Positions 31,947 through 42,284 of a stretch of 64,000 nt of DNA are shown one piece after another. The notes under the pieces were generated by a model, which was not told where the DNA came from, did not search any database, and saw nothing but the letters and a program-made list of their open reading frames with translations. The position numbers were made by a program, and so were the translations under genes. The stretch is from contig NC_080172.1 in the NCBI RefSeq assembly GCF_950295315.1, forward strand, positions 113,043,512 to 113,107,511, in the 5' to 3' direction. Within the stretch, counting starts at the first letter, position 1, and the number at the start of each line of letters is the position of its first letter. Origin of the DNA: Erinaceus europaeus (Eukaryota > Chordata > Mammalia > Eulipotyphla > Erinaceidae).

Positions 31947-32207
31947 TTTCCATTATTTTATTGAGGGTTAATGGTTTACAGTACAGTTGCGGACATGTGG
32001 GTAAAAATTTGGAATTCAGAGTCCTCTGGTCATCTTCCCTCTATCATTACTCCCACACTGGGAGTATGGATCAAAATTCTTTTTGGGGTGCAGATGGTGG
32101 GAATTTTGACTTCTGTAATTGCTTCTCTACTAGACGTGAGCATTGACAATGATTTTGTAATTCTTAACAGCTGTGTAGCATTCCAACATGGGGGGGCCGG
32201 ACAAGGG

Positions 32208-32208
<1 letters not shown>
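31947..32208 (-). repeat. Old L1 3' UTR fragment, minus
   Basis: ttattgagggttaatggttt, cagagtcctctggtcatctt, cactgggagtatggatcaaa, and gcagatggtgggaattttga. The terminal part ctagacgtgagcattgacaa recurs at 34299. Confidence 0.7.

Positions 32209-32240
<32 letters not shown>
32209..32240. repeat. (CA)n microsatellite
   Basis: Uninterrupted CA run. Confidence 0.95.
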
Positions 32241-32243
<3 letters not shown>

Positions 32244-32997
32244 CAAGGCAGGCACACTATCCAGGTGAACTACACTGCCACTGGTTTCTATCTGGCAGGT
32301 GACATCATCCAAAGGAAAACTAATACTCTTTCTAATTTGATTCTATGCTCCTGTGTTGGTGTAAATAAAGTTTAGTTCTCTCTTGTACACTATGAAGTTG
32401 CATGATTAATGTATCTATTAGGGCTTTTTGGATGTAAGCAGTTGAGACCAATTCTGGCTAACTTAATGGAATAGAATTTATTGGATATGTGCACACAGTA
32501 GCTCACAGAGTAGAAGAGAAAGCTGAAGAATAAGGCAGAAGCAACGAGAGCTGCAAGGATCTAAGAGCAATAACCTGTTAGCACCTGGATGTTACCTAAG
32601 TTGGAAGGCTGAGCATCTCCAGCTACTGTCCGTTATTTAGTGGCCAGAAGAGAGGTCTGAGTGGGCCAGCTCCAGACCAGAGGAGACCAGGGTATCTTGA
32701 TGGGTAACAGTGGTAACAGTGTTTTCCATTGTGCATAGGACAGTATGCCCCTCAGTGGGTATCATGATTCTCTTACTAAAAAGTCACCAGACACAGATGC
32801 TCACCATGGTTGGCTAGGAACTCAGGTTAGGCTAATGACTATTCTAATCCATTCTGCGACAGACCTCCTTAGACCTGAATACAGCTGGTCCCTGTTTGGG
32901 CTCATGTTCTAGAGGGCATGACTTAAGTGAATCACTCACATAAAGAATTTGTCTCATTTTGTTTTTATAAAGGAGTATTTTTTTTTCTTTTTAAAAA
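32241..32997. other. No recognisable feature
   Basis: Unique-looking sequence, no supported exon. Confidence 0.5.
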
Positions 32998-33205
32998 AAG
33001 TCCATTTGTTTTAATGAAAGGGAGAAAAATACAGAGGGAAAGACAGACAGGTAGATAGATGAAACATAGATAGACAGGCAGATAACAGATAAAGACCAGA
33101 GCATTGCTCAGCACTGGGTTATGGTGGTACTAGGGACTGAACCTGGAACCTTGAAGCCTCAGGCATGAAAGTCTCTTAATAGTCATTATTCTGTCTCCCA
33201 AACCC
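32998..33205 (-). repeat. SINE type D, minus
   Basis: A GATA-like diverged purine tract, agcattgctcagcactgggt, gggactgaacctggaacctt, and gcctcaggcatgaaagtctc. Confidence 0.85.
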
Positions 33206-33311
33206 TGCATGAGCATTTTTTATTGTTTGGTGTTCATTAAGCAATTGGGCATTTCAAGCAAGTACTGGGAAAACTGGAATTGCTTCCCAGACTAGAGGAT
33301 ATGAGATTAAG

Positions 33312-33312
<1 letters not shown>

Positions 33313-33356
<44 letters not shown>
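33313..33356. repeat. (TG)n microsatellite
   Basis: Uninterrupted TG run of over 40 bases ending gtatgtc. Confidence 0.95.
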
Positions 33357-33359
<3 letters not shown>

Positions 33360-33911
33360 CAGCCTGGAAAAAACAGAGAAAACATTGCTTTTATGTAAGG
33401 TTTCCTGCCCAAACCAGCCAGATTGTTGTCTCCAAATGATTGTGTTCTTGAGTCTGTTCCCTCTACTTATATGGTCTGGTTTGGAAATGCTCAGGCAGCA
33501 GAGGGGAACCTGACCCATGCAGCTTGTGGGGAACTTTGCCCAGTTTAGTACCTGTGCCATATTTGGGTGGGACTGATCAGTCTCAAATGTCTTGGTCTCT
33601 GGCTCAATCTACATCCCACTTTATCCCAACCAGTCCTTGCCACATGACTCCCAAGGGACCAGTTTGAGCTGAGGGAGCAGGTCAAAAGGACTCTGGGGAC
33701 CCTGGTTGCATCTTGAATATGGTGTTGCATGTTTAGACAGGATGGATATAGAATTGCTTTTGAAATTTTGTCCTAGGTTTTGCATATGTCATGGTGAGGC
33801 CTACTATGAGGACACAAACAGCTGGGGCAGAATTTTATTGCAGTGTTGTCAAGAGAATCACAAAATCCTCACTAGAAACAACTGTTTGGCATCACTCCTT
33901 GTTTTTCTAAC
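33357..33911. other. No recognisable feature
   Basis: Unique-looking. A 70-codon frame (33706-33918) has no known motif. Confidence 0.5.
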
Positions 33912-33921
33912 ATGCTAAAAC

Positions 33922-34135
33922 GGGGCCAGGATGTGGAACACCTGGCTGAGCGCATACATTATGGTGCGCAAGGATGTGGGTTCAAGTCCCTGGCCCCCAC
34001 CTGCTGGAAGAAAGCTTTATGAGTGCTGTAGTAGAGCTGGAGGTGTTTCTGCCTCTCTCCTTCTCAATCTCACCCTCCCCTCTCAATTTCTGTCTGTCTC
34101 TATCCAATAATAAATAAATAAATACATAAAATAAT
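33922..34135 (+). repeat. SINE type C, plus, with TSD
   Basis: ggggccaggatgtggaacac, B box gggttcaagtccctggcccc, and tail taataaataaataaata. Perfect 10-base TSD atgctaaaac at 33912-33921 and 34136-34145. Confidence 0.93.
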
Positions 34136-34298
34136 ATGCTAAAACTCAAGAAGACACATGGATGGCAAAGCATAAAGGGGTTTGGGAGGAAATGTGGTAG
34201 AGTGAGTGTTTGCTGGCATAGTTTGGGCAGGCCTGAAGCCTTAGGACAGAAGGCATAATGTTTTCATATTAATACACCAAGCATGTGTGTATGTGTGT

Positions 34299-34358
34299 GC
34301 TAGACATGAGCATTGACAATGATTTCGTAATTCTTAACAGCTGTGTAGTGTGTGTAGC

Positions 34359-34359
<1 letters not shown>
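34299..34359. repeat. Repeat fragment shared with 32134-32180
   Basis: ctagacatgagcattgacaa, then gatttcgtaattcttaacag and ctgtgtag. It matches the segment before the (CA)n at 32209 with only a few changes and is again followed by (CA)n. Confidence 0.8.
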
Positions 34360-34411
<52 letters not shown>

Positions 34412-34432
34412 ACACTCACACACACACACACA
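34360..34432. repeat. (CA)n microsatellite with CTCA interruptions
   Basis: CA run broken by two ctcacacaca units. Confidence 0.95.
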
Positions 34433-34566
34433 AAGAGAAAGAGATGAGGATGGGAAGAGCCAACAGTGTTTTAGGGTAAAAGAGGTTAATGCATCCTAAA
34501 ACAAGCACTGTCAAAAAGATTACTTGGCTTTGAAAGCTGAAAGCACTATCTGATTCTTTTTCTTTT

Positions 34567-35071
34567 CCTATTTTTTATTATTATTAGTTTTTATTTATAA
34601 AAAGGAAACACAGACAAAAACCATAAGATAAGAGGGGTACAACTCCATACAATTCCCACCATCAGAACTCTATATCCCATCCCCTCCCCTGATAGCTCTC
34701 CTATTCTTTATCCCTCTGGGAGTATGGACCCAGAGTCATTATGGGGTACAGAAGGTGGAAGGTCTGGCTTCTGTAATTACTTCCCTGCTGAACATGGGTG
34801 TTGGCAGTTTGATCCAGGCCTTTCTCTCTCTTTCCCTAGTGGGGTGGGTAAGCAGGGCTCCAGGACACATTGGTGGGTTCATCTACCCAGGGAAGTCCAG
34901 TTGGCATCATGGTAGCATCTGGAACCTGGTGGCTGAAAAAAGAGTTAACATATAAAGCCGAATAAATTGTTGACTGATCATGAACCTAAAAGCTGGAATA
35001 GTTCAGATAAAGAGTTTGGACATACATAAGCTACTGTTCTTCTAAAGTCCTGAGCCAAATCAGAAATGCAT
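34567..35071 (-). repeat. L1 3' UTR, minus
   Basis: ttagtttttatttataaaaa, gataagaggggtacaactcc, ctgggagtatggacccagag, and ggaacctggtggctgaaaaa, continuing to about aagctggaatagttcagata. Confidence 0.88.
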
Positions 35072-35093
35072 TAAAAAAAAAAAAAAAAAAAAA
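35072..35093. repeat. Poly-A run
   Basis: About 21 consecutive A not clearly attached to a named plus-strand element. Confidence 0.9.
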
Positions 35094-35424
35094 GAGGAAA
35101 GTTCCAAAAGGCAAAGGCAAACTGCTTTAAATAGCACACACAAGCAAATATCTGATCTCCCAATTACTTAGCAGTCCCAGGCAGTCAGTACCTTATCAGC
35201 ACTGCACTGAATTTGTTTGAGAATTGATAACACTGAGATGGGTTTGGCAGTTACTGGCAGTACTCAGTTCTGCTGTGAGTATGCTAGTGACTGATCTCAA
35301 AGAAGAAAGAGAAAGAGGCTTTGAATCCCCTATTCCTGCTTTTTTTTTTTGGGGGGGGGGAAATGGATCTTTTGCAAAAGGCTGGTGGGATTTTCTTTTC
35401 TTTTTCTGTGTGTTTGCAGTAAAC
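35094..35424. other. Unique interval with T10G10 junction
   Basis: No repeat or exon recognised. At 35340-35360 ten T pass directly into ten G. Confidence 0.5.
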
Positions 35425-35757
35425 ATTTTAAAAATTGATTTGATAATGATTAACAGGATAGTAGGACAAGATGGGTACAATTCCCATCACCAGAGTTCCA
35501 TATCCCATCTCCTCTATTGGAAGCTTTCCTATTCTTTATCTTTCTGGGAGTATGGACCCAGGATCATTATGGAGTGCAGAAAGTGGAAAGTCTGGCTTCT
35601 GTAATTGATTCTCCACTCTGGAGATGGGTGTTGGTAAGTGGATACATACTCCTAGTCTGATTCTATCTTTCCCTAGTGGGGTAGGACTGTGGGGAGGTGG
35701 GGTTCCAAGGCACATTTGTGAGGTCATCTGCCCAGGAAAATCATGGTAGCATCAGCT
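35425..35757 (-). repeat. L1 3' UTR fragment, minus
   Basis: gacaagatgggtacaattcc, ctgggagtatggacccagga, gcagaaagtggaaagtctgg, and ttccaaggcacatttgtgag. Confidence 0.85.
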
Positions 35758-35994
35758 TTCTAGTCCTATTTCCGACTCTGACACCATCTCCCAAGACAAT
35801 ACTTTTAGCCCACCTGCATGTTAGCTGTCGGCCTCAGGCAATATTTAGTAAAATCATGGGCCCCTTGGAATATATCTAAAATAGACTTCCTAGATTTTTT
35901 CTAAAATGGAGATCCCGAAATGTCATCTGCTATATTCTTACATATAGGTTCCTGATTATTAAACAAGCTGATTTGCTTTACATCTTTTCTTTTT

Positions 35995-36203
35995 AAAATT
36001 TTATATTTATTTATTTATTGGATAGAGACAGCCATAAATTGAGAGGGGAGGGGGGAGACAGAGAAGGATAGAGACAGACATCTGCAACACTGCTTCACCA
36101 CTTGAAAAGCTTTCTCCCTGCAGGTGGGGATCAGGGGCTTGAACCTGGGTCTTTGCACATTGTAACATGTGGGCTTAACCAGGTGTACTACCACCTGGCC
36201 CTT
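35995..36203 (-). repeat. SINE type C, minus
   Basis: tatttatttatttattggat, gagacagccataaattgaga, gcttgaacctgggtctttgc, and gtactaccacctggccc. Confidence 0.9.
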
Positions 36204-36205
36204 GC

Positions 36206-36386
36206 TTTTTTTTTTTTAAGTTTTTAAAAAAATCTATTTTATTTTAATGAGAAATAGAGACACTGAGGGAAAGATCAGAGCACTGCTCAGTTCAGATTTA
36301 TGGTGGTGCTGAGGACTGAACTGGGAACCTTAGAGCCTCAGGCATGAAAGTCTTTTGCATAACCATTATGCTATCTCCCTAGCCCC
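36206..36386 (-). repeat. SINE type D, minus
   Basis: Poly-T, agcactgctcagttcagatt, ggactgaactgggaacctta, and cataaccattatgctatctc. It lies directly against the type C SINE. Confidence 0.9.
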
Positions 36387-36797
36387 ACTTTGCTTTTCAA
36401 GGCAGGAGAATGGACCATTAATTTTATGGTACAAAGGTGTGTCTGGTTCCCTTAAGCACCAGAAAAAAACCTTTTATTTCATAAGGGCTCTGAACTGTGC
36501 CCCATTTGTGTTTAACTTATTCCTATTCTGTCCCTCTTACTTTCTAGTGCTGGAGCTGGGCAGGATTGCCAGTCTTTTTGGGTAAATATCAGTAATTGGT
36601 AGGCAGGAGCTTTGGAATTTCCCCTACAATTGCCTAGTTGATTTGTTACAGGAAAACAATTTGTGAGCCAAGTTTGACCACCTGTGCAAAAATGTTTCTG
36701 CAATTAGCCACAGAAACAGTTAAGACTCAATGCCTGTAAGCTCCGAGAAGCCCTTGCTTTCTGTCCTGATCTGCTCCCAGGAGAATTTTGCATTAGT
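36387..36797. other. No recognisable feature
   Basis: Unique-looking, no exon supported. Confidence 0.5.
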
Positions 36798-37012
36798 GGA
36801 ACCTGGTGATAGTGCACCCAGCAGAGTACGAACATTACCATGTCCAAGAACCCCTAGTTCAAACCCCTAGTTCTCACAAGGGCAAAATTCTGAAGAACAG
36901 TGCTGCAGGTGCCTCTCCTCTTTCTCCTCCCCAGCAGGAGGGGACGGTAACCTGGAGCTGAGCTCAGCTGTGGTCATGCAGGCACTGAGCCCACAATGGC
37001 AATCCTGATTGC
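36798..37012 (+). repeat. SINE type A, plus, internally shortened
   Basis: cctggtgatagtgcacccag, gttcaaacccctagttctca, gaacagtgctgcaggtgcct, and tail gcaggcactgagcccacaat. An unusual tcagctgtggtcatg segment precedes the tail. Confidence 0.75.
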
Positions 37013-37048
37013 AGGGGGGGGGAAACTTGCATTATTTTCCTCTCTCCT

Positions 37049-37591
37049 TCTTCTTACTTCTCCTTCTCCTTCTCCTTCTCCTTCTCCTTCTCCTTCTCCT
37101 TCTCCTTCTCCTTCTCTTTCTTCCTTCTCCTTCTCCTTCTTCCTCTTCCTTCTTCTTCTTCTTCCTTCTTCCTCTTTCTTCTCCTTCTTCTTCTTCTTCT
37201 TCTTCTTCTTCTTCTTCTTCTTCTTCTTCTTCCCCTTCTTCTTCTTCTTCTTCTTCTTCTTCTTCTTCTTCTTCTTCTTCTTCTTCTTCTTCTTCTTCTT
37301 CTTCTTCTTCCTTCTTCTTCTCCTCCTCCTCCTTCTTCTCCTCCTCCTCCTTCTTCTCCTCCTCCTCCTTCTCCTCCTCCTTCTTCTTCTCCTCCTCCTT
37401 CTCCTCCTCCTCCTCCTTCTTCTTCTCCTCCTCCTTCTCCCCCTCCTCCTCCTTCTTCTTCTCCTCCTCCTCCTTCATCTCCTCCTCCTCCTCCTCCTCC
37501 TTCTTCTTCTCCTCCTCCTCCTCCTTCATCTCCTCCTCCTCCTCCTTCTTCTTCTCCTCCTCCTCCTTCTTCTCCTCCTCCTCCTCCTCCT
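37049..37591. repeat. CTT / CTC compound microsatellite, about 540 bp
   Basis: Hexamer (CCTTCT)n first, then (CTT)n with a cccc break near 37233, then CTC/CTT mixtures with two ttcatctcc variants. It is pyrimidine-only on plus and sits exactly at the tail end of the minus-strand SINE that follows. All long translations are artefacts. Confidence 0.97.
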
Positions 37592-37821
37592 CTTTCACTT
37601 TCAGGGTTTTTGCTGGGACTCAGTGCCTGCACTGAAAATTCACTGCTCCTGTCCACCATTTTTTCCCATTTTATTGGATAGGACAGAGAGAAATTGAGAG
37701 TGGAGAGGGAGAGTGAAAGACACCTGCAGACTGGCTTCACCATTTGTGAAATCCCCCCCCCCCGGCAGATGGGCAGCCAAGGGCTAGGCCCAGGATCCTT
37801 ACATGGGTCCTTGTGCTTCAT
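37592..37821 (-). repeat. SINE type A, minus, 5' truncated
   Basis: ttcagggtttttgctgggac, ctgcactgaaaattcactgc, ggacagagagaaattgagag, then tccttgtgcttcatag, where the promoter end is lost and L1 sequence begins. A C10 run lies near 37760. Confidence 0.85.
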
Positions 37822-38988
37822 AGACAGCATATTGTTGGGTTGTGTTTTCTGATCCATCTTCCTACTCTGTGTCTTTTAATAGGTGAATTCAGGCCATTGA
37901 CATTTATTGATATCAAAGATTGAAGATATTTTAATGCCATTATTATAGATTTTAGATTGTTTTTATATATGGCATATTTATGGTGGTCTGACTGTTAGAG
38001 ATCTTTCAGAATTTCTTTCAAGGCAGGCTTGGTGATAGTTGATTCTTTCAACTGTTGCTTGTCTGAAAAGGTTTTTATGCCTCCATCTAGTCTGAATGAC
38101 AGTTTAGCAGGATACAGTAGTTTTAGTTGAAAAACTTTCTCATTGAGAACTCACTAGATATCTTGCCATTCTCTTCTGGCCTGTAGTGTTTGTGTGGAGA
38201 AATCTTCTGATAATCTTATGGGTTTTCCTCTGTAGGTGACTCTTTGTTTTTTCTCTTGGAGCATTCAGGATCCTTTCTTTATCTTCATTCCTTTTCATTC
38301 TAAATATGATGTTTCTTGGTGTCTTTAAGTCTGGGTTAACTCTGTTTGGGACTCTCTGGGATTCTTGAACCTTTATGTGTTTTTTGTTGTCTACACTAGA
38401 GAATTCCTCACCCCCCCCACCTCTTTCTTCCTCTGGTAAACCAATAATGCATATATTATTTCTTCTGAAGTCATCCCATAGGTCTCTGTTGTTTTTTCAG
38501 AATCTCTTAATCTCTTTTTAAGATCTCTTACTTCTCTTTAAGTTGTCTCTAATTCGTCCTCAATCTTGCTAATTCTGTCTTCAGCCTCATTGATTCTGTT
38601 CTCTCTCCCCTCTACTGTTTTCTGAAGTTCATCTATTTTGTTACCCTGTTCTGATACTGTTTTAGCTTGTTCAGCTAGTTATGTTCTTAGCTCAGCTATT
38701 TCAGCTTTCAGTTCTCTAATAACCTTGAGATAATTAGTGTTTTCTTCAGAGTCTCATTTGTTGTTTCTACATTTCTGATGACAATTCTTTCAAACACTTT
38801 TCTCACTCTTGTGATTATTTCCTTAACTAGTGTTTGGATGTTGACCTCATTATTTTGTGCTTCACCCTTTAGGGGTCTTTTAGCTGGACTTTTGTCCAGG
38901 TTCATTGCTCCAGTATTTCTTCTTGTTGGTTTAACTTTTTTATATAGTATGTTATGAGGTCCCTCTCTCAGTACTTTCCAAATTACTG
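37822..38988 (-). repeat. L1 ORF1 plus ORF2 start, minus
   Basis: Reverse complement holds an ORF1 N-terminal-like coding block (NLDKSPAKRPLKGEAQNNEV, then NIQTLVKEIITRVRKVFERI) homologous to the plus-strand L1 at 48029, the ORF1 body, the inter-ORF spacer, and the first residues of the endonuclease domain (MDQKTQPNNML near 37857). Frames are broken. It ends abruptly at the SINE. Confidence 0.85.
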
Positions 38989-39285
38989 ATCCCTCTTCCC
39001 TGGATTGACTTGTATGATAGTTTTCCATCCTTTCACTTTGAGTCTGTGTTTGTCTTGTTGTGTTAGGTGGGTTTTCTGCAGATGGCATATTGTTGGATTG
39101 TGTTTTCTGGTCCATCTTCTTACTCTGTGCCTTTTAATAGGTAAATTCAGGCAATGGACATTTATTGATATCATAGATTGAAGATATTTTAATGCCATTA
39201 TTGTAGATTTTTAGATTGTTCTTATATATGGCATATTTATGGTGATCTGACTGTTTGTTAGAGACCTTTCAAACCATCTAAGTAA
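38989..39285 (-). repeat. Extra copy of L1 spacer and ORF2 start, minus
   Basis: Encodes endonuclease N-terminal sequence (LNLPIKRHRVRRWTRKHNPT and THLTQQDKHRLKVKGWKTII). This same spacer/ORF2-start region occurs again at 37822-38010, so it is present twice in one L1 locus, once on each side of ORF1. Confidence 0.85.
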
Positions 39286-40090
39286 GGTACTTAAAGAGTT
39301 CACAGTTGTAGAAATTAACAGTTGTTTCAATATTATTTCAATCACTGAGTTGGAGCACAGTGGCTGTTAAAGCCTCTTTTCTTCCCTGTAGGCTATGGGA
39401 GACTGATGGCTTTTAAAGTATAAGTTGGCTTCTTAGCTTAATCACTGAATCCTGAGAAAGAGATAAAGCAGGGTGGGGGAGAGATAATACAGTGGTTATG
39501 CAAAGAGACTCTCACACCGAAGGATCCAAAACTCCAGGCTCAATTCAGCTTCTCTGCTAAGCCAGGCAGCATTGCTGGACCCTATGAGTTTTTAAACAAG
39601 TCCCGTTTATAGTCCGTAAGTTCTGAGACAGTTATTCACCATTTTATTATCAGGAGAACGGTGTGGAAAGGCTCCTACTATATAGCCCCACTGCTATGTC
39701 ACAAGGGTGTAGATCTTCTCCTGTGTTTCCTAGTCAGTTCTCTGCCTCCTGATATCAGCACTTCGTCTCCCCCCTGTTGCTCCAGCCTCTGAGGGCAGTA
39801 GCAATGGAGACTCACAGTTGCATTTGGTGAGTCTTAGGGGAGTCCTGTCTTCCCTTCAGCAGTCTTTTTGTTGGTAAAACATTCTTTAAGGTGGTGCCCC
39901 AGCCTGTAAACTGCTAGACTGTTACCAGCTACTCAGTCTCTCCTTAGTCTTCTCTCTTTCCACAAGACACACACATTTGCACTCACTGGTGATTTGGCGG
40001 GTTCCTGAAGTCATTCTAGTCCTATCTTCTTGCAGTCTCGGGTTATTTCCTTTTGTTTTACTCCGTCTTCTGAGAAAAGTGTTTTAGTCT
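39286..40090 (-). repeat. L1 5' UTR, minus
   Basis: Reverse of the 5' UTR seen at 47253-47930 on plus: cactgagttggagcacagtg, agcagtctttttgttggtaa, gtttcctagtcagttctctg, and tttgcactcactggtgattt. The transcription start side is near 40090. Confidence 0.85.
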
Positions 40091-40754
40091 TTTGCAAACA
40101 TGTTCTGGAGTACATATGGTAAGATAGACACTGCCAGTGTGTCATGGATGAGAACCCCTATACTTCTTTTTAGAACTCAACATTACTCTTACATGTTGAG
40201 GATGAGCAGCTCTGGGAGTATGGATATGCTTTCCAAGTCCTTCCCTTAGTCGTGGGGATCCCAGCTCTGGGCAAGCACCAAGCACTAATTAAGCAGATTT
40301 TATCTTTAAGCAAATTTCTTCTCCAACTCTTTTGATTTTTCTCATGGGTGAAATGAAGTGGTTGAACTCGGTCATCTGTAACATGCTTTTGCACACCCTG
40401 AAAAAATGTTTCCTTTCACATGTGTCATCTCAGGATAAACTCTGATTCTGTCAGAGAAGTTAGAAGGGCCAATTTAAAATCTGCTATCTCCTGTTTCACT
40501 TGAGGAAAATTTCCTTGTTTTGCTTTTTTATTTTTTTTTTGTTCTGGTCACAAAGGGGGAAAAAGTTGAATTGAAGTGAGAAATGCCAGGACTTATATTG
40601 CTAATTACTTGTTTTAAGTAGTTGCAAAATGAGAAATTTGAATATAAATCTTTACTCTTTAGCATGTGAAACCCATAAGCATGTGAATAACAGAAATTCT
40701 CAAATGCAATTAGAGTTCATTTAAATGTTAATTTTTATTTTATTTAGTTATTTT
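40091..40754. other. No recognisable feature
   Basis: AT-rich unique-looking sequence. No exon is supported. Confidence 0.5.
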
Positions 40755-40942
40755 GTTTTCAGAGTTACCACTGGGACTTGGTATTGGTATTTAACCATTT
40801 ATTTGACAGGACAGAGAGAAATTGAGAGGGAAGGGAAAGTTAGAGAGAGAGGGAGAAAGAAAAAAGAGACATGTGCAGATCTACTTCACCACTTGTGAAG
40901 CAAACCCCCTGCAGGTAGGGAACTGGGACCCGACAGTATCCT
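40755..40942 (-). repeat. SINE type A/C, minus, 5' truncated
   Basis: ttttcagagttaccactggg, ggacagagagaaattgagag, gatctacttcaccacttgtg, then aactgggacccgacagtatcc, where the promoter end is missing. A SINE-like 5' end on the opposite strand is at about 41092-41117. Confidence 0.8.
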
Positions 40943-40951
40943 TGAGGGGTT

Positions 40952-41147
40952 GAAGAAATAAATCACAGGAAACAACAATTAATACAAGAGTGAGTCCTGC
41001 CAGTGGCAGCAAAAGGTACCTAGGCTGAGGTGGTCTAACTTTATGTATATTTCAGCAGGGAGACTAAGTGGTAAATAAAAAGTAAAATTAAGGGGTCTGG
41101 GAGGTGGTACACTGTACTAATTGTTGTTTCCTGTGATTTATTTCTTC
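40952..41147. repeat. Perfect 30-base inverted repeat with 136-base spacer
   Basis: Arm 1 at 40952-40981 begins gaagaaataaatcacaggaa. Arm 2 at 41118-41147 is its exact reverse complement. The spacer ends with ggggtctgggaggtggtaca, which resembles a SINE 5' terminus in plus orientation. Confidence 0.93.
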
Positions 41148-41506
41148 TGTGTTTTACCTTTGTGGTGAGAGAGGAGAAAATGAATTTCTTTAGGAGTACT
41201 ATTAATGTACCTTTACACACAACAGGGAATTGACAGTAAAACACCAGAAGCACTTGCTGAAAAATTTGAAGCTGTACAGATAAGGCTTGGGAACTGAATG
41301 TGAAGGTAGCAGGGAAAAATTTTCACTTAGAAAAAACCAATTTAGTAAGTCTTAAAAATACATCTAAAGCTTTTAGACACAGGCATACTCAGAACAAAAT
41401 TGGAAAGTTTCTTTACAAAAGATTGTTTTGCCCTTTCCTTTGGAACAATCTAGCTGAATGCCACCTTGCAGACATGCTTGGCATGACTGATAGTATGCTG
41501 AATAAT
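41148..41506. other. No recognisable feature
   Basis: Unique-looking, no exon supported. Confidence 0.5.
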
Positions 41507-42284
41507 TCTTTTTTTTATTGGGGGGATTAGTGATCTATATTAATACAGCTGTTCATACATTTGCAAATTTTTTTTTTTGCAAAACACTCGCACCTCACCT
41601 AGGTCCTCCTCTACCATCATGCACCAGGATGTGAAAGCCCCTGACTCCCCAGAGTTCTTTACTTTGGTGCAATAGACCAAACCCAGTCCAAGTTCTACTT
41701 TTTGTTTCCCATTTCTGTTCTTATTTCTTAACTTCTGTCCATGAGTAAGATCATCCCATACTCTTCCTTCTCTTACTGGTTTATTGCACTTAACATAACT
41801 CCTTTAATCTCCATCCAAGATGAAATGAATAAGGTGAATCCATGATTTTTAATAGCTGAGTAGTATTCCATTGAGCATATATAGCATAGTTCTTTAACAA
41901 CTCATCTGTTGTTGGACACCTGGGTTGATTCCAGGTCTTGGCTATTACAAATTCTGCTGCTAAGAACATATGTATACACAGATCTTTTTAGCTGGGTGTG
42001 TTTGACTCCTTAGGATCAATCCCCAGGAGAGGAATTGCAGGGTCATAGGGTAAGTCCACTTCTAGCCTTCTGAGAGTTCTCCAGACTGCTCAGACCCCTC
42101 AGGGGTTGGGCCCATTGACATTCCCACCAGCAGTGCAGGAGGGTTCCTTTGTCCCCACAACCTCTCCAGCATTTGCTGCTGCTATCTTTTCTGATGTAAG
42201 ACATTCTCATATGATTGAATTGGTATCTCATTTTAGTATTAATTTAAATTTCTCTGACAATCAGTGACCTGGAGCAATTTTTCT
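41507..42284 (-). repeat. L1 3' part (short-UTR lineage), minus
   Basis: Starts with the reverse 3' UTR (ctttggtgcaatagaccaaa) and continues into ORF2 C-terminal coding. On minus this reads MRMSYIRKDSSSKCWRGCGD and TLLHCWWECQWAQPLRG near 42043-42231. It is interrupted at gacctggagcaatttttc. Confidence 0.9.

Noticed and set aside
36996..37857. Frames of 188-267 codons, the longest in the window
   Set aside because: They cross a CTT/CTC microsatellite and only borrow ends from a SINE and an L1. Not a gene.
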